DNA from: Actinobacillus sp. | GTDB taxonomy: Bacteria; Pseudomonadota; Gammaproteobacteria; Enterobacterales; Pasteurellaceae | Direction: 5' to 3' | Assembly: GCA_020026115.1 (NCBI GenBank) | Contig: JAHHQY010000023.1 | Span: 1-21,545, forward strand | DNA: 21,545 nt | Part shown: piece by piece, positions 1-6,800 of the stretch | Layout: every line of letters begins with the position of its first letter | Position numbering within the stretch: the stretch's first letter is position 1 | Made by a program: the position numbers and the translations under genes | The notes under the pieces: generated by a model | Told to the model about the DNA's origin: nothing | The model's database searches: none | What the model saw: only the letters and a program-made list of their open reading frames with translations

Positions 1-1106
1 CCACCTTTGTCTTTTTCTTGGTCGCCAGTTTGGTCTACGGTTTCACCGCCTTCTGTGCCAGCGTCGCCACCTTCAACTACGGTTTCTTCTTTTTTATCAG
101 TTGGTTCCGTTGTTTCAACTTCTGGCTGGGTTACGGTTTCTTCTTTTTTGCCTGGATCTAAGGTTGGGTCAACCACTGGTTTTTTGTCGTCTGGGTCAAC
201 TTTCGGGCCTTCTGGTACTTCAGGCAAGTTAATATCCACTTTAGGGTCGTCGACTGGGACATAAACTTTTTTCCCACCTACATCTCTTTCTTCACAGGCA
301 GAGTTGGCCACATTATTTATAGCATACTCGCAGTACTCTTTTTTCGAGAATTCCAGTTCATTTTTAAGTTCATTCGTATAAAAGAGTAAATTTGCACTGC
401 TTGGATCGTTAATATATTTATCATCGAGTTTTGGTGCTCCTTCTAATTCTCCAGAATTAAACAGTTTGTTTAAATCTGCAACTTTTAAGTCCTGAATACT
501 GCCTTTCTTAGGATCTCCTTTACTACCTTTTCGGTGTTTGAAATAGCTATTAATCTCACTAATAGCAGAGAGTTTAAATTTGTTTATAAATTCATACTCT
601 AACTCTTGCTTCTTATTGTGCTCCATTTCTTTCTTGTACGCTTCTTCAGGATTGTCCTTATTTGGGAAAGGAGTTATCTCATATCTCTCTGTATTTTTTT
701 TATCTTCATCAGAAAGAGTTTCAATTGGAACATAGTCTTCTTTCTCTAAATCCCACGCTAATTCACCTCTATAAAAGGCATCTGTATCATCATCACCATC
801 TTTATATTCGTTATAGGGCTCATAATAACCATCCTCTGGAAGCTCTCCTTTAACAGGTATTTCAATAAATTTTTTTACATTCTCAATATCATCTATCTTT
901 TTGAAATTACCATAATATTCAGCAAAAAAAAGGTTAGAATCATTAATGCCGCAAAATTCAGCAGAGGTATAGCCTCTTTTCCCGCATGCCTCCCTCTCAC
1001 TCTCTTGACTAGCTGCTTGTGCGCTTGAAACGGATAAGCCCATGGCTATAAGGGTTAAGGTGATGAGAGATTTTTTAAGGGGAGGGGTAAATGTTACTTT
1101 AGACAT
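1..1106 (-). CDS. Large exported, probably surface, protein; N-terminal part only
   Basis: I do not recognise this family. The reading frame is open for 368 codons from an ATG at 1106 to the left edge, so the C-terminus is missing. AGGA lies 8 nt before the ATG. Residues 1-31 form a signal peptide: a basic start with KK at 11-12, a hydrophobic core, and SSAQA before the likely cleavage site. The mature part is very acidic and hydrophilic, with two close cysteine pairs (C41/C52 and C259/C271) that could form disulfide loops outside the cytoplasm. From about residue 276 it becomes a low-complexity Pro/Asp/Glu/Lys/Thr linker containing two KKEETV units 18 residues apart. Such linkers are common in type V autotransporter passengers and other surface proteins, but no barrel or anchor is visible. 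Five of six Arg codons are AGA/AGG and six of sixteen Ile codons are ATA, unlike rho or rpsO, which suggests an accessory or acquired gene. Confidence 0.85.
   Translation of the reverse strand, partial: MSKVTFTPPLKKSLITLTLIAMGLSVSSAQAASQESEREACGKRGYTSAEFCGINDSNLFFAEYYGNFKKIDDIENVKKFIEIPVKGELPEDGYYEPYNEYKDGDDDTDAFYRGELAWDLEKEDYVPIETLSDEDKKNTERYEITPFPNKDNPEEAYKKEMEHNKKQELEYEFINKFKLSAISEINSYFKHRKGSKGDPKKGSIQDLKVADLNKLFNSGELEGAPKLDDKYINDPSSANLLFYTNELKNELEFSKKEYCEYAINNVANSACEERDVGGKKVYVPVDDPKVDINLPEVPEGPKVDPDDKKPVVDPTLDPGKKEETVTQPEVETTEPTDKKEETVVEGGDAGTEGGETVDQTGDQEKDKG
79..149 (-). repeat. Direct repeat encoding KKEETV units in the linker
   Basis: The 17-nt string ACGGTTTCTTCTTTTTT occurs at 79-95 and 133-149, exactly 54 nt (18 codons) apart. 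On the coding strand both copies give Lys-Lys-Glu-Glu-Thr-Val. A shorter related string (CTACGGTTTC) recurs near 36. This looks like a decayed modular repeat in the Pro/Glu-rich linker. Confidence 0.6.
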
Positions 1107-1227
1107 AATGTTTTTCCTATTTATTCAGTTCAGCACGCCACCCTCTTTACTGCTCATTTGGTGGAAAATGCTTCTTAATATTTAATTACTCTTTTTATGT
1201 TACCTTAAAAGGGGTAATAAAGCTAAC

Positions 1228-1253
1228 CATTTATGCCTTTTGGGGTATAAATG
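1228..1253. promoter_or_regulatory. Imperfect palindrome, possible operator
   Basis: CATTTAT (1228-1234) and ATAAATG (1247-1253) are perfect inverted repeats around a centre containing CC-TTTT-GG. The right half shares GGGGTA(A)TAAA with a direct repeat at 1211-1220, 31 bp away, about three helical turns. It lies about 120 bp upstream of the exported protein start, where a regulator could bind. No known consensus is matched. Confidence 0.3.
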
Positions 1254-1348
1254 AATACGTTTGTTTTTTTTTTGAGCGTACTTATTTTAAACCTTACCTT
1301 TTGTGAGTAGGGTTTTGTTAAGGGATTGGGGATTTTTAAGAGATAAAA

Positions 1349-1372
1349 AAAAGCGGGCAAAAGCCCGCTTTT
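1349..1372 (-). terminator. Rho-independent terminator of rhlB
   Basis: A perfect 10-bp stem (AAAAGCGGGC / GCCCGCTTTT) with an AAAA loop on the plus strand. Read in the rhlB direction it is followed by T8 in all (stem T plus 1345-1348), as expected for an intrinsic terminator about 86 nt after the rhlB stop codon. The plus-strand side also has a T-rich flank, so it may work both ways. Confidence 0.85.
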
Positions 1373-1432
1373 CTTTTTCTTTTTCTTTTTATTTTTCTTT
1401 TCTTTTTATTTTTCTTTTATTTTTATTTTCTT
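1371..1432. repeat. T-rich simple-sequence tract
   Basis: About 60 nt made only of runs of 4-5 T separated by single C or A. It lies between the rhlB terminator hairpin and the rhlB stop codon, so it is an A-rich 3' untranslated region of the rhlB mRNA. There is no coding potential. Tracts of this kind are prone to length change by slippage. Confidence 0.75.
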
Positions 1433-1442
1433 CGCGCCGAAA
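1433..1442 (-). repeat. Uptake-signal-like word, copy 1
   Basis: Exact TTTCGGCGCG on the minus strand, intergenic, 16 nt beyond the rhlB stop codon. Its GGCGCGA pairs with TCGCGCC at the very end of rhlB (inverted repeat 1432-1438 / 1461-1467). Confidence 0.65.
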
Positions 1443-1457
1443 TTTTGTTTTTATGCT

Positions 1458-2666
1458 CTAGGCGCGATATTCGCGTTTTAAACGTTGAGGTTTTAACGGC
1501 AGGTCTTGACGTAAGGCGTTGGCGTCATATTGGCTTAGGGGAATTTGGTGGCCAATGTATGCTTCAATGGCGGGTAAATTCATGGCGTATTTTTCGCAAG
1601 CAAAACTTATGGACACGCCACTTTCGCCTGCGCGCCCTGTTCGCCCTATGCGATGCACATAATCTTCTTTGTCGTCAGGTAAATCGTAATTAAATACATG
1701 GCTGACTTCTGGAATGTGCAGGCCTCTTGCGGCAACGTCGGTGGCGACTAATAAATCCACTTCGCCTTGCGTGAATTGTTTTAATAAGGCCAAGCGTTTT
1801 TTTTGTGCGACATCGCCCGTTAATAAAGCCACGCGATGGCCGTCTGCTTTTAAGTAACCCCAAATTTCTTCGCAAGCGTGTTTGGTGTTGGCGAAAATGA
1901 TGGCGCGATCGGGCCATTCTTCTTCAATTAAGGTTAAAAGCAAGGCCATTTTGTCTTGATTTGAGGGGTAAAAAAGCTCTTCTTGTATGTTTACGCCTGT
2001 TTTTTGCGCAGGCTCAATTTCGATATATTCTGGCTCGTTCATATCTTCAAAGGCTAATTCGCGCACTTTGTAGGACAGCGTTGCGGAAAAAAGCATGGTT
2101 AAGCGTGCCTTAGGCGCGGGGCATTTGCGTAATAAGTAGCGAATGTCGCGAATAAAGCCTAAGTCAAACATACGGTCGGCTTCATCTAGCACCACGACTT
2201 CGACTTCGTTTAAATGAATGATGCCTTGTTTGACGTAGTCAATCACGCGCCCTGTGGTGCCAATTAAAATATCCACGCCTTGGGCTAAAACGGCCAGTTG
2301 TTTTTCGTAGCCTTCTCCGCCATAAGCTAAACCTGTGCTAAGCCCTGTGGCTTTGGCAAGAAATTGGGCGTCGGCGTGAATTTGTACGGCAAGCTCGCGT
2401 GTGGGGGCTAAAATTAAGGCGCGAATTGAGTGGGCTTTTTTCGGCGCGAGCAGTAATTTTTGGAAAGTGGCGGTTAAAAAAGCCATCGTTTTGCCTGTGC
2501 CTGTTTGCGCTTGGCCTGCCACATCTTTGCCTTGTAAGGTTAAAGGTAAACTTAGGGCTTGAATGGGGGTGCAGTAAGTGAAGTTGGCTTGTTTTAAGGC
2601 TTGTTGAATTTTGGGGTGTAAGTTAAGGCTGGCGAATTGCTGTTCGCTTAAATGGGTATTGGACAT
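1458..2666 (-). CDS. rhlB: ATP-dependent RNA helicase RhlB
   Basis: DEAD-box RNA helicase of the RNA degradosome, which unwinds structured mRNA so that PNPase and RNase E can degrade it. The full set of family motifs is present: Q motif YCTPIQ (31-36), AQTGTGKT (53-60), PTRELA (88-93), DEAD (161-164), SAT (194-196), ATDVAARG (308-315) and HRIGRTGR (338-345). The RhlB-specific stretches VDILIGTTGR and EELFYPSN are kept, which separates it from SrmB, DeaD and RhlE. At 402 residues it is shorter than the E. coli protein (421), because the basic C-terminal tail is reduced to PQRLKREYRA. It diverges from rho, as in E. coli, but trxA, which sits between them there, is absent. The Shine-Dalgarno site is weak (AAGATAG). 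Confidence 0.96.
   Translation of the reverse strand: MSNTHLSEQQFASLNLHPKIQQALKQANFTYCTPIQALSLPLTLQGKDVAGQAQTGTGKTMAFLTATFQKLLLAPKKAHSIRALILAPTRELAVQIHADAQFLAKATGLSTGLAYGGEGYEKQLAVLAQGVDILIGTTGRVIDYVKQGIIHLNEVEVVVLDEADRMFDLGFIRDIRYLLRKCPAPKARLTMLFSATLSYKVRELAFEDMNEPEYIEIEPAQKTGVNIQEELFYPSNQDKMALLLTLIEEEWPDRAIIFANTKHACEEIWGYLKADGHRVALLTGDVAQKKRLALLKQFTQGEVDLLVATDVAARGLHIPEVSHVFNYDLPDDKEDYVHRIGRTGRAGESGVSISFACEKYAMNLPAIEAYIGHQIPLSQYDANALRQDLPLKPQRLKREYRA
2439..2448 (+). repeat. Uptake-signal-like word, copy 2
   Basis: Exact TTTCGGCGCG on the plus strand inside rhlB. The rhlB reading frame turns it into Ala-Pro-Lys, a different codon phase from the Arg-Ala-Glu copies, so the conservation is at DNA level. 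Confidence 0.7.
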
Positions 2667-2698
2667 AAATTTCTATCTTAAGTAAAAAAATTGGCACG

Positions 2699-2727
2699 AT
2701 GATAGCACAAATCTGAAAGGCTCTTAA
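2699..2727 (-). promoter_or_regulatory. rhlB promoter
   Basis: On the minus strand TTAAGA, a 17-nt spacer and TATCAT, with TGC just before the -10 (extended -10). Transcription would begin near 2692, leaving a leader of about 25 nt before the rhlB ATG. Confidence 0.55.
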
Positions 2728-2765
2728 AAAATCTGCAAAATAATTACGGACTTTGTTTTTTTATT

Positions 2766-2794
2766 TAGACAGTTTCGGTTTTTAGTGCTAAAAT
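2766..2794 (+). promoter_or_regulatory. rho promoter
   Basis: TAGACA, a 17-nt spacer and TAAAAT, with TGC directly before the -10 (extended -10). Each hexamer differs from consensus at one position. Start near 2801 gives a leader of about 60 nt. Confidence 0.65.
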
Positions 2795-2810
2795 TTGCGC
2801 CATCTTTTTG

Positions 2811-2861
2811 AAATCTCAAACTCAATTCTATTAACCAATCTAAAAAAACACATTTCAAATT
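2811..2861 (+). promoter_or_regulatory. G-free rho leader, possible rut-like autoregulatory site
   Basis: The last 51 nt before the rho ATG contain no G at all and eleven C, and no Shine-Dalgarno sequence. Rho binds unstructured C-rich, G-poor RNA, and rho is known to be autoregulated by attenuation in E. coli. The position fits an autoregulatory loading site or a leader kept free of structure for initiation without a Shine-Dalgarno. This is inference from composition. Confidence 0.4.
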
Positions 2862-4121
2862 ATGCATTTAACAGAACTTAAAAACACGCCAGTGTCAGAG
2901 CTTATTGCGCTTGGCGAAAGCATGGGGCTGGAAAATCTTGCTCGTTTACGCAAGCAAGATATTGTCTTTGCCATTTTAAAACAACACGCGAAAGGCGGTG
3001 AAGATATTTTTGGTGGGGGCGTTTTAGAAATTTTACCTGATGGTTTTGGTTTCTTACGTTCCGCTGACAGCTCTTATTTAGCAGGCTCTGATGATATTTA
3101 TGTAAGTCCAAGTCAAATTCGCCGTTTTAACTTACAAACGGGGGATAAAATTGAAGGGAAAATTCGCCCACCCAAAGAAGGTGAACGCTATTTTGCCCTG
3201 CTAAAAGTCGATCGCGTCAATGATGACCGCCCTGAAATTTCCCGCAATAAAATTCTTTTTGAAAACTTAACGCCTTTACATGCTAATTCTCGTTTACGTA
3301 TGGAACGCGGTAACGGTTCTACGGAAGATTTAACCGCGCGTATTTTAGACTTAGCCAGCCCTATCGGGAAAGGCCAACGTGGCTTAATTGTTGCTCCGCC
3401 AAAAGCGGGTAAAACAATGTTGCTTCAAAATATTGCGCAAAGCATTACGCGTAACTACCCTGAATGCGAACTTATCGTGCTTTTAATCGATGAACGCCCA
3501 GAAGAAGTTACCGAAATGCGTCGTACGGTAAAAGGCGAAGTGATTGCTTCCACCTTCGATGAGCCGGCTTCACGCCATGTGCAAGTGGCTGAAATGGTAA
3601 TCGAAAAAGCAAAACGTGCGGTAGAACATAAAAAAGACGTGGTGATTTTACTGGATAGTATTACGCGTTTAGCGCGCGCTTATAATACGGTCACTCCAGC
3701 TTCGGGCAAAATTCTTTCAGGTGGTGTGGACGCGAACGCTTTACATCGTCCAAAACGTTTTTTCGGTGCGGCACGTAATGTGGAAGAAGGCGGTAGCTTA
3801 ACGATTATTGCGACCGCGCTTGTGGATACTGGCTCGAAAATGGACGAAGTGATTTTCGAAGAATTTAAAGGTACGGGTAATATGGAATTACATCTTTCAC
3901 GCAAAATTGCTGAAAAACGTATTTTCCCTGCCATTGACTTTAAACGCTCAGGTACGCGTAAAGAAGACTTGCTTACCACCCCTGATGAATTACAAAAAAT
4001 GTGGATTTTACGCAAAATCCTCAATCCAATGGGCGAAGTGGAAGCGATGGAATTTCTTATCGACAAACTTATGGTTGGCAAAACCAACGAAGAATTTTTT
4101 GAAATTATGAAACGTTCTTAA
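2862..4121 (+). CDS. rho: Transcription termination factor Rho
   Basis: Hexameric RNA-dependent ATPase/translocase that releases RNA from stalled polymerase. At 419 residues it has the same length as E. coli Rho, and the N-terminus (LTELKNTPVSELI) aligns from residue 3, fixing the ATG at 2862 although no Shine-Dalgarno precedes it. The N-terminal helical domain is at 1-47. The cold-shock-like RNA-binding domain follows, with GFGFLRSADSSYL (61-73). Walker A is VAPPKAGKT (177-185), followed by Walker B VILLDS. The Q-loop/R-loop region with KRFFGAARNVEEGGSLT is intact. The E. coli neighbour trxA is missing and the next gene (gor) is convergent. Expression is probably autoregulated; see the G-free leader. 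Confidence 0.98.
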   Translation: MHLTELKNTPVSELIALGESMGLENLARLRKQDIVFAILKQHAKGGEDIFGGGVLEILPDGFGFLRSADSSYLAGSDDIYVSPSQIRRFNLQTGDKIEGKIRPPKEGERYFALLKVDRVNDDRPEISRNKILFENLTPLHANSRLRMERGNGSTEDLTARILDLASPIGKGQRGLIVAPPKAGKTMLLQNIAQSITRNYPECELIVLLIDERPEEVTEMRRTVKGEVIASTFDEPASRHVQVAEMVIEKAKRAVEHKKDVVILLDSITRLARAYNTVTPASGKILSGGVDANALHRPKRFFGAARNVEEGGSLTIIATALVDTGSKMDEVIFEEFKGTGNMELHLSRKIAEKRIFPAIDFKRSGTRKEDLLTTPDELQKMWILRKILNPMGEVEAMEFLIDKLMVGKTNEEFFEIMKRS

Positions 4122-4163
4122 AGCCTACTTTCGCTAAAATTTAAGCTAAAAATTAAGCTAAAA

Positions 4164-4189
4164 AAAAGCCCTTTAAAAAAAGGGCTTTT
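4164..4189. terminator. Bidirectional terminator between rho and gor
   Basis: A perfect 11-bp stem AAAAGCCCTTT / AAAGGGCTTTT with an AAAA loop. Read plus it ends rho; read minus it has T8 after the stem and ends the yihI-DUF2489-gor unit. Confidence 0.85.
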
Positions 4190-4200
4190 ATTTTTTATGT

Positions 4201-4251
4201 CACTCGCACCGAATTTTTGCTTGGCGCATTTTTCGGCGCGAGTGTTTTTTT
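4201..4251 (+). terminator. Second terminator built from an inverted pair of the recurrent word
   Basis: CACTCGCACCGAA (4201-4213) and TTCGGCGCGAGTG (4232-4244) form a 13-bp stem with one A-C mismatch, followed by T7. The right arm is an exact copy of the TTTCGGCGCG word and the left arm is a one-base variant. Paired inverted uptake signals acting as terminators are well known in Haemophilus. Confidence 0.65.
4231..4240 (+). repeat. Uptake-signal-like word, copy 3
   Basis: Exact TTTCGGCGCG in the gap between the convergent genes rho and gor. It forms the right arm of a terminator with the near-copy at 4205-4214. Confidence 0.7.
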
Positions 4252-4256
4252 CGCGC

Positions 4257-5618
4257 TTAGCGCATGGTAACAAACTCTTCTGAACCTGTTGGATGAATGG
4301 CGACGGTGTTATCAAAGTCTTTTTTGGTCGCGCCCATTTTTATGGCTACGGCAAAACCTTGTATCATTTCATCGACACCAAAACCAATGCCATGTAAGCC
4401 GATAATTTTTTCTTCTTCACCAAGGCAAACCAATTTCATTTTGCAAGTTTGGCGATATTTATCTTCGCCAATTGCGGTATACATTGGGGTGAATTGGCTT
4501 TGATAGCATTTGATGTTTTCTGCACCGTATTTTTCTTGCGCCTGTGGCTCGGTGAAACCGATACTGCCAATAGGCGGATGAGAAAAGACCACCGATGGCA
4601 CTAAGTTGTAATCTAAATGCTCTTCAGGCTTGTTGTTAAATAAGCGTTCGGCTAAACGGCGTCCTGCGGCAACGGCAACGGGGGTTAATTCAATTCCGCC
4701 TTGCATAATATCGCCTACGGCGAAAATATTCGGCACGTTGGTGTTTTGGTATTTGTCCACTTTAATAAACCCGCGCGCGTTCGTTTCAACGCCTGTGGCA
4801 GACAGGTTGATTTTATCTGTGGCCGGTTCGCGTCCAATCGCCCAAATAACGCAGTCGGTTTGATGTTCTTCACCGTTTTCAAATTTTAAGGTGTAGCTGT
4901 TGTCGGCATTTTTTAGCACTTCTTTTGGCACGCTAAATGGGTGAATTTGAATGCCTAAACGCGCGTATTCTTGCATTAAGGTTTCCACCACCATAGGTTC
5001 AAAACGGCGTAACGGCGTATTTTGGCGCACAAATAAATGCGTATCTACGCCGAAGCTGTGCATAACGCCCGCTAATTCTACGGCGATGTAGCCTGCCCCT
5101 AAAATTGCGACGGATTTTGGTAATTCTTCTAAGGCAAAAAAGCCGTTGGAATCGATACCATATTCTGCCCCTGGAATATTAGGGCGAGATGGACGGCCAC
5201 CAACAGAAATTAAAATTTTATCAGCAGTAATTTTTTCGCCGTTCACTTCCACAGTATGAGCGTCAATAAATTTCGCAAAGCCTTGAATAACATCAACATT
5301 ATTTTTACTTAAAACGCGTTCATAAGATTGGTGAATACGTTCAATGTATGCTTGTCGATGAGCGACTAATCTGGCGAAATCAAATTTTTCAATTTTGACA
5401 TCAAAACCATAAGCGGGGGCGTAATCATGTAAGGCTTCCGCCATTTGTGCGCCGTACCACATCACTTTTTTCGGCACGCAACCGACGTTAACGCAAGTTC
5501 CGCCTAAGGCTTTGGCTTCAATTAAGGCACATTTTTGGCCATATTGTGAGGCGCGATTTACGCTGGCAATTCCGCCACTGCCCCCACCGATGGCTAAAAA
5601 ATCATAATGTTTTGTCAT
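4257..5618 (-). CDS. gor: Glutathione-disulfide reductase
   Basis: FAD-dependent cytoplasmic flavoenzyme that reduces glutathione disulfide with NADPH. It has 453 residues (E. coli 450). The FAD-binding motif is GGGSGG (11-16). The redox disulfide is C42/C47 in GTCVNVGCVPKK. The second Rossmann motif is GAGYIAVELAG, near 174-184, followed by VRQNTPLRRF, whose arginines are typical of NADPH rather than NADH preference. The second FAD motif is FAVGD, and the C-terminal catalytic His is H442 in HPTGSEE. AAGGAG precedes the ATG by 7 nt. It is last in a yihI-DUF2489-gor unit (gaps 15 and 23 nt), ending at the bidirectional terminator shared with rho. Confidence 0.97.
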   Translation of the reverse strand: MTKHYDFLAIGGGSGGIASVNRASQYGQKCALIEAKALGGTCVNVGCVPKKVMWYGAQMAEALHDYAPAYGFDVKIEKFDFARLVAHRQAYIERIHQSYERVLSKNNVDVIQGFAKFIDAHTVEVNGEKITADKILISVGGRPSRPNIPGAEYGIDSNGFFALEELPKSVAILGAGYIAVELAGVMHSFGVDTHLFVRQNTPLRRFEPMVVETLMQEYARLGIQIHPFSVPKEVLKNADNSYTLKFENGEEHQTDCVIWAIGREPATDKINLSATGVETNARGFIKVDKYQNTNVPNIFAVGDIMQGGIELTPVAVAAGRRLAERLFNNKPEEHLDYNLVPSVVFSHPPIGSIGFTEPQAQEKYGAENIKCYQSQFTPMYTAIGEDKYRQTCKMKLVCLGEEEKIIGLHGIGFGVDEMIQGFAVAIKMGATKKDFDNTVAIHPTGSEEFVTMR

Positions 5619-5641
5619 CTTACTCTCCTTATGAGAATGGC

Positions 5642-6082
5642 TTATTTTTCAGAATAATTGCTAATCAGCTCAATAAGTTGCGGTAATTCTTCGGCAATTT
5701 TTTGCTGATTTTCGAATTCTGCTTTTTCGCGAACCAAATCCAAGCGCATTCTTTCATTCACTTTTAAGGCTTTGCGTTTATCGTGCGTTGGCATATCCAT
5801 TACCATCACATATAAGGTTTGCATTCCCGGATAGCTGGCTAAATTTAAGCCTAAAGGCTCTAGCAACATTTTTAAACGAATAACGCCTTCAGAATGATTA
5901 CATTCTCCCGCTTGCATGGCTTTTGCGATAATTAAAATGCTTTCTTTTAAGCGTTCAACGCGTAATAAGCGCGCTTTTACAAAGGCATTTTTTTGCTGTT
6001 TTAATTGGGAAAATAAGCGCAAGGCGTAAAGGGCCATGGCTAAAATAATAAGGATCCCAATAATGAGTAAGGCGATTTCCAT
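5642..6082 (-). CDS. DUF2489 family membrane-anchored protein
   Basis: A 146-residue protein of unknown function. One N-terminal transmembrane segment (about residues 3-25, very rich in Leu/Ile/Ala) is followed by a basic helical region and a mostly helical cytoplasmic part. The segment GVIRLKMLLEPLGL and the overall shape match the DUF2489 family, which is found beside yihI in Pasteurellaceae and Vibrionaceae. Gaps to yihI (15 nt) and gor (23 nt) indicate cotranscription. Nothing in the sequence suggests a catalytic site. Its conserved place beside the ribosome-assembly regulator YihI is the only functional hint. Confidence 0.8.
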   Translation of the reverse strand: MEIALLIIGILIILAMALYALRLFSQLKQQKNAFVKARLLRVERLKESILIIAKAMQAGECNHSEGVIRLKMLLEPLGLNLASYPGMQTLYVMVMDMPTHDKRKALKVNERMRLDLVREKAEFENQQKIAEELPQLIELISNYSEK

Positions 6083-6097
6083 GCTGTCTTCTCGCTT

Positions 6098-6658
6098 TTA
6101 TTTAAATTGGTTAATGTCGATGGTGTTAAAGGTGCGATATAAATCTTCCTCTTCTTCCTCTTCGTTAAGACCAAGTTCGTCCATTAGTTTTTCAATGCGA
6201 TCTAAACATTCATCTACGAATTTTTGGTCGTCCGCTGAAAGTTTTTTGCCTGCGTCGAGTTGGTCTAATAATTCATTTAAGCATTCGTTGCTTTCTAATT
6301 GCATCAATTCCGCGTAAGGATCGTGTTTTTCAACTTTTGCTGGTGCGTGATTTTCGTTTGGCATCGGTTTGGTTTGTGGCTTATTGATGATTTCTACCAT
6401 CAATGGCACTTTTTTACGGCTACCAATGCGTGGGTCTTTCACCACTTTTTCTGCTTGTAAGGCTTTTTTCTCTAATGCGCCATTGCGTGCGCCAGCGATT
6501 TTGCCTTTATGTTTACGTTTTTTCTTTTCTTCTCGCGCTTGGGCGTCAAGTTCGTAACGGGTTGCTTGGCGACGATTTTTCGGCATCGCGATTTTTTTGT
6601 CTGCCTTACGAATTGGCATAATGTCAGATATTTTTCGTGTTTTTTTGCTTCGAGCCAT
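6098..6658 (-). CDS. yihI: Der GTPase-activating protein YihI
   Basis: Stimulates the GTPase Der (EngA), which acts in assembly of the 50S ribosomal subunit. It has 186 residues (about 169 in E. coli). The first half is strongly basic and probably disordered (KKTRK, KKKRKHKGK, SRKKVPL). The second half is the YihI core with LNELLDQLDAGKKLS, DECLDRIEKLMDELGL and the acidic run of six Glu near residue 170. A purine-rich stretch (GAGAGAGAGTAGAG), containing a short CT/GA dinucleotide run, serves as the ribosome-binding region. First gene of the unit ending in gor. Confidence 0.9.
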   Translation of the reverse strand: MARSKKTRKISDIMPIRKADKKIAMPKNRRQATRYELDAQAREEKKKRKHKGKIAGARNGALEKKALQAEKVVKDPRIGSRKKVPLMVEIINKPQTKPMPNENHAPAKVEKHDPYAELMQLESNECLNELLDQLDAGKKLSADDQKFVDECLDRIEKLMDELGLNEEEEEEDLYRTFNTIDINQFK

Positions 6659-6751
6659 AATACTCTACTCTCTCTCTATAATAATTTAGGGGCGAATTGT
6701 AACACTAACTGTTCTTTTCTCATCATTTTTTTTACCTATTACTGCAAGAAA

Positions 6752-6784
6752 AAAATGCGCTGATTTCACAAACCAGCGCATTTT
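6752..6784 (-). terminator. Terminator of the ycgL-xthA-DUF695 unit
   Basis: The 11-bp perfect stem AAAATGCGCTG / CAGCGCATTTT has an 11-nt loop. On the minus strand T7 follows, about 17 nt after the stop of the DUF695/RraB-like gene. Confidence 0.85.
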
Positions 6785-6800
6785 GATGTTTTACTTGTTT

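Larger units (their letters stand above)
1107..1457. other. Intergenic region upstream of the exported protein gene and downstream of rhlB
   Basis: This 351-bp gap has no convincing gene. It holds the 5' region of the exported protein gene, an imperfect palindrome at 1228-1253, a run of ten T at 1264-1273, the rhlB terminator at 1349-1372, a 60-nt T-rich simple tract, and one copy of the TTTCGGCGCG word. A short reading frame on the plus strand starting at 1445 is only the antisense of rhlB. I could not pick a confident promoter for the exported protein. Confidence 0.7.

Noticed and set aside
7..264. 85-codon plus-strand reading frame rich in Ser/Val/Thr
   Set aside because: It is antisense to the Pro/Asp/Glu linker of the exported protein, whose frame is open for 368 codons with a signal peptide and Shine-Dalgarno. 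The composition is a mirror of that linker.
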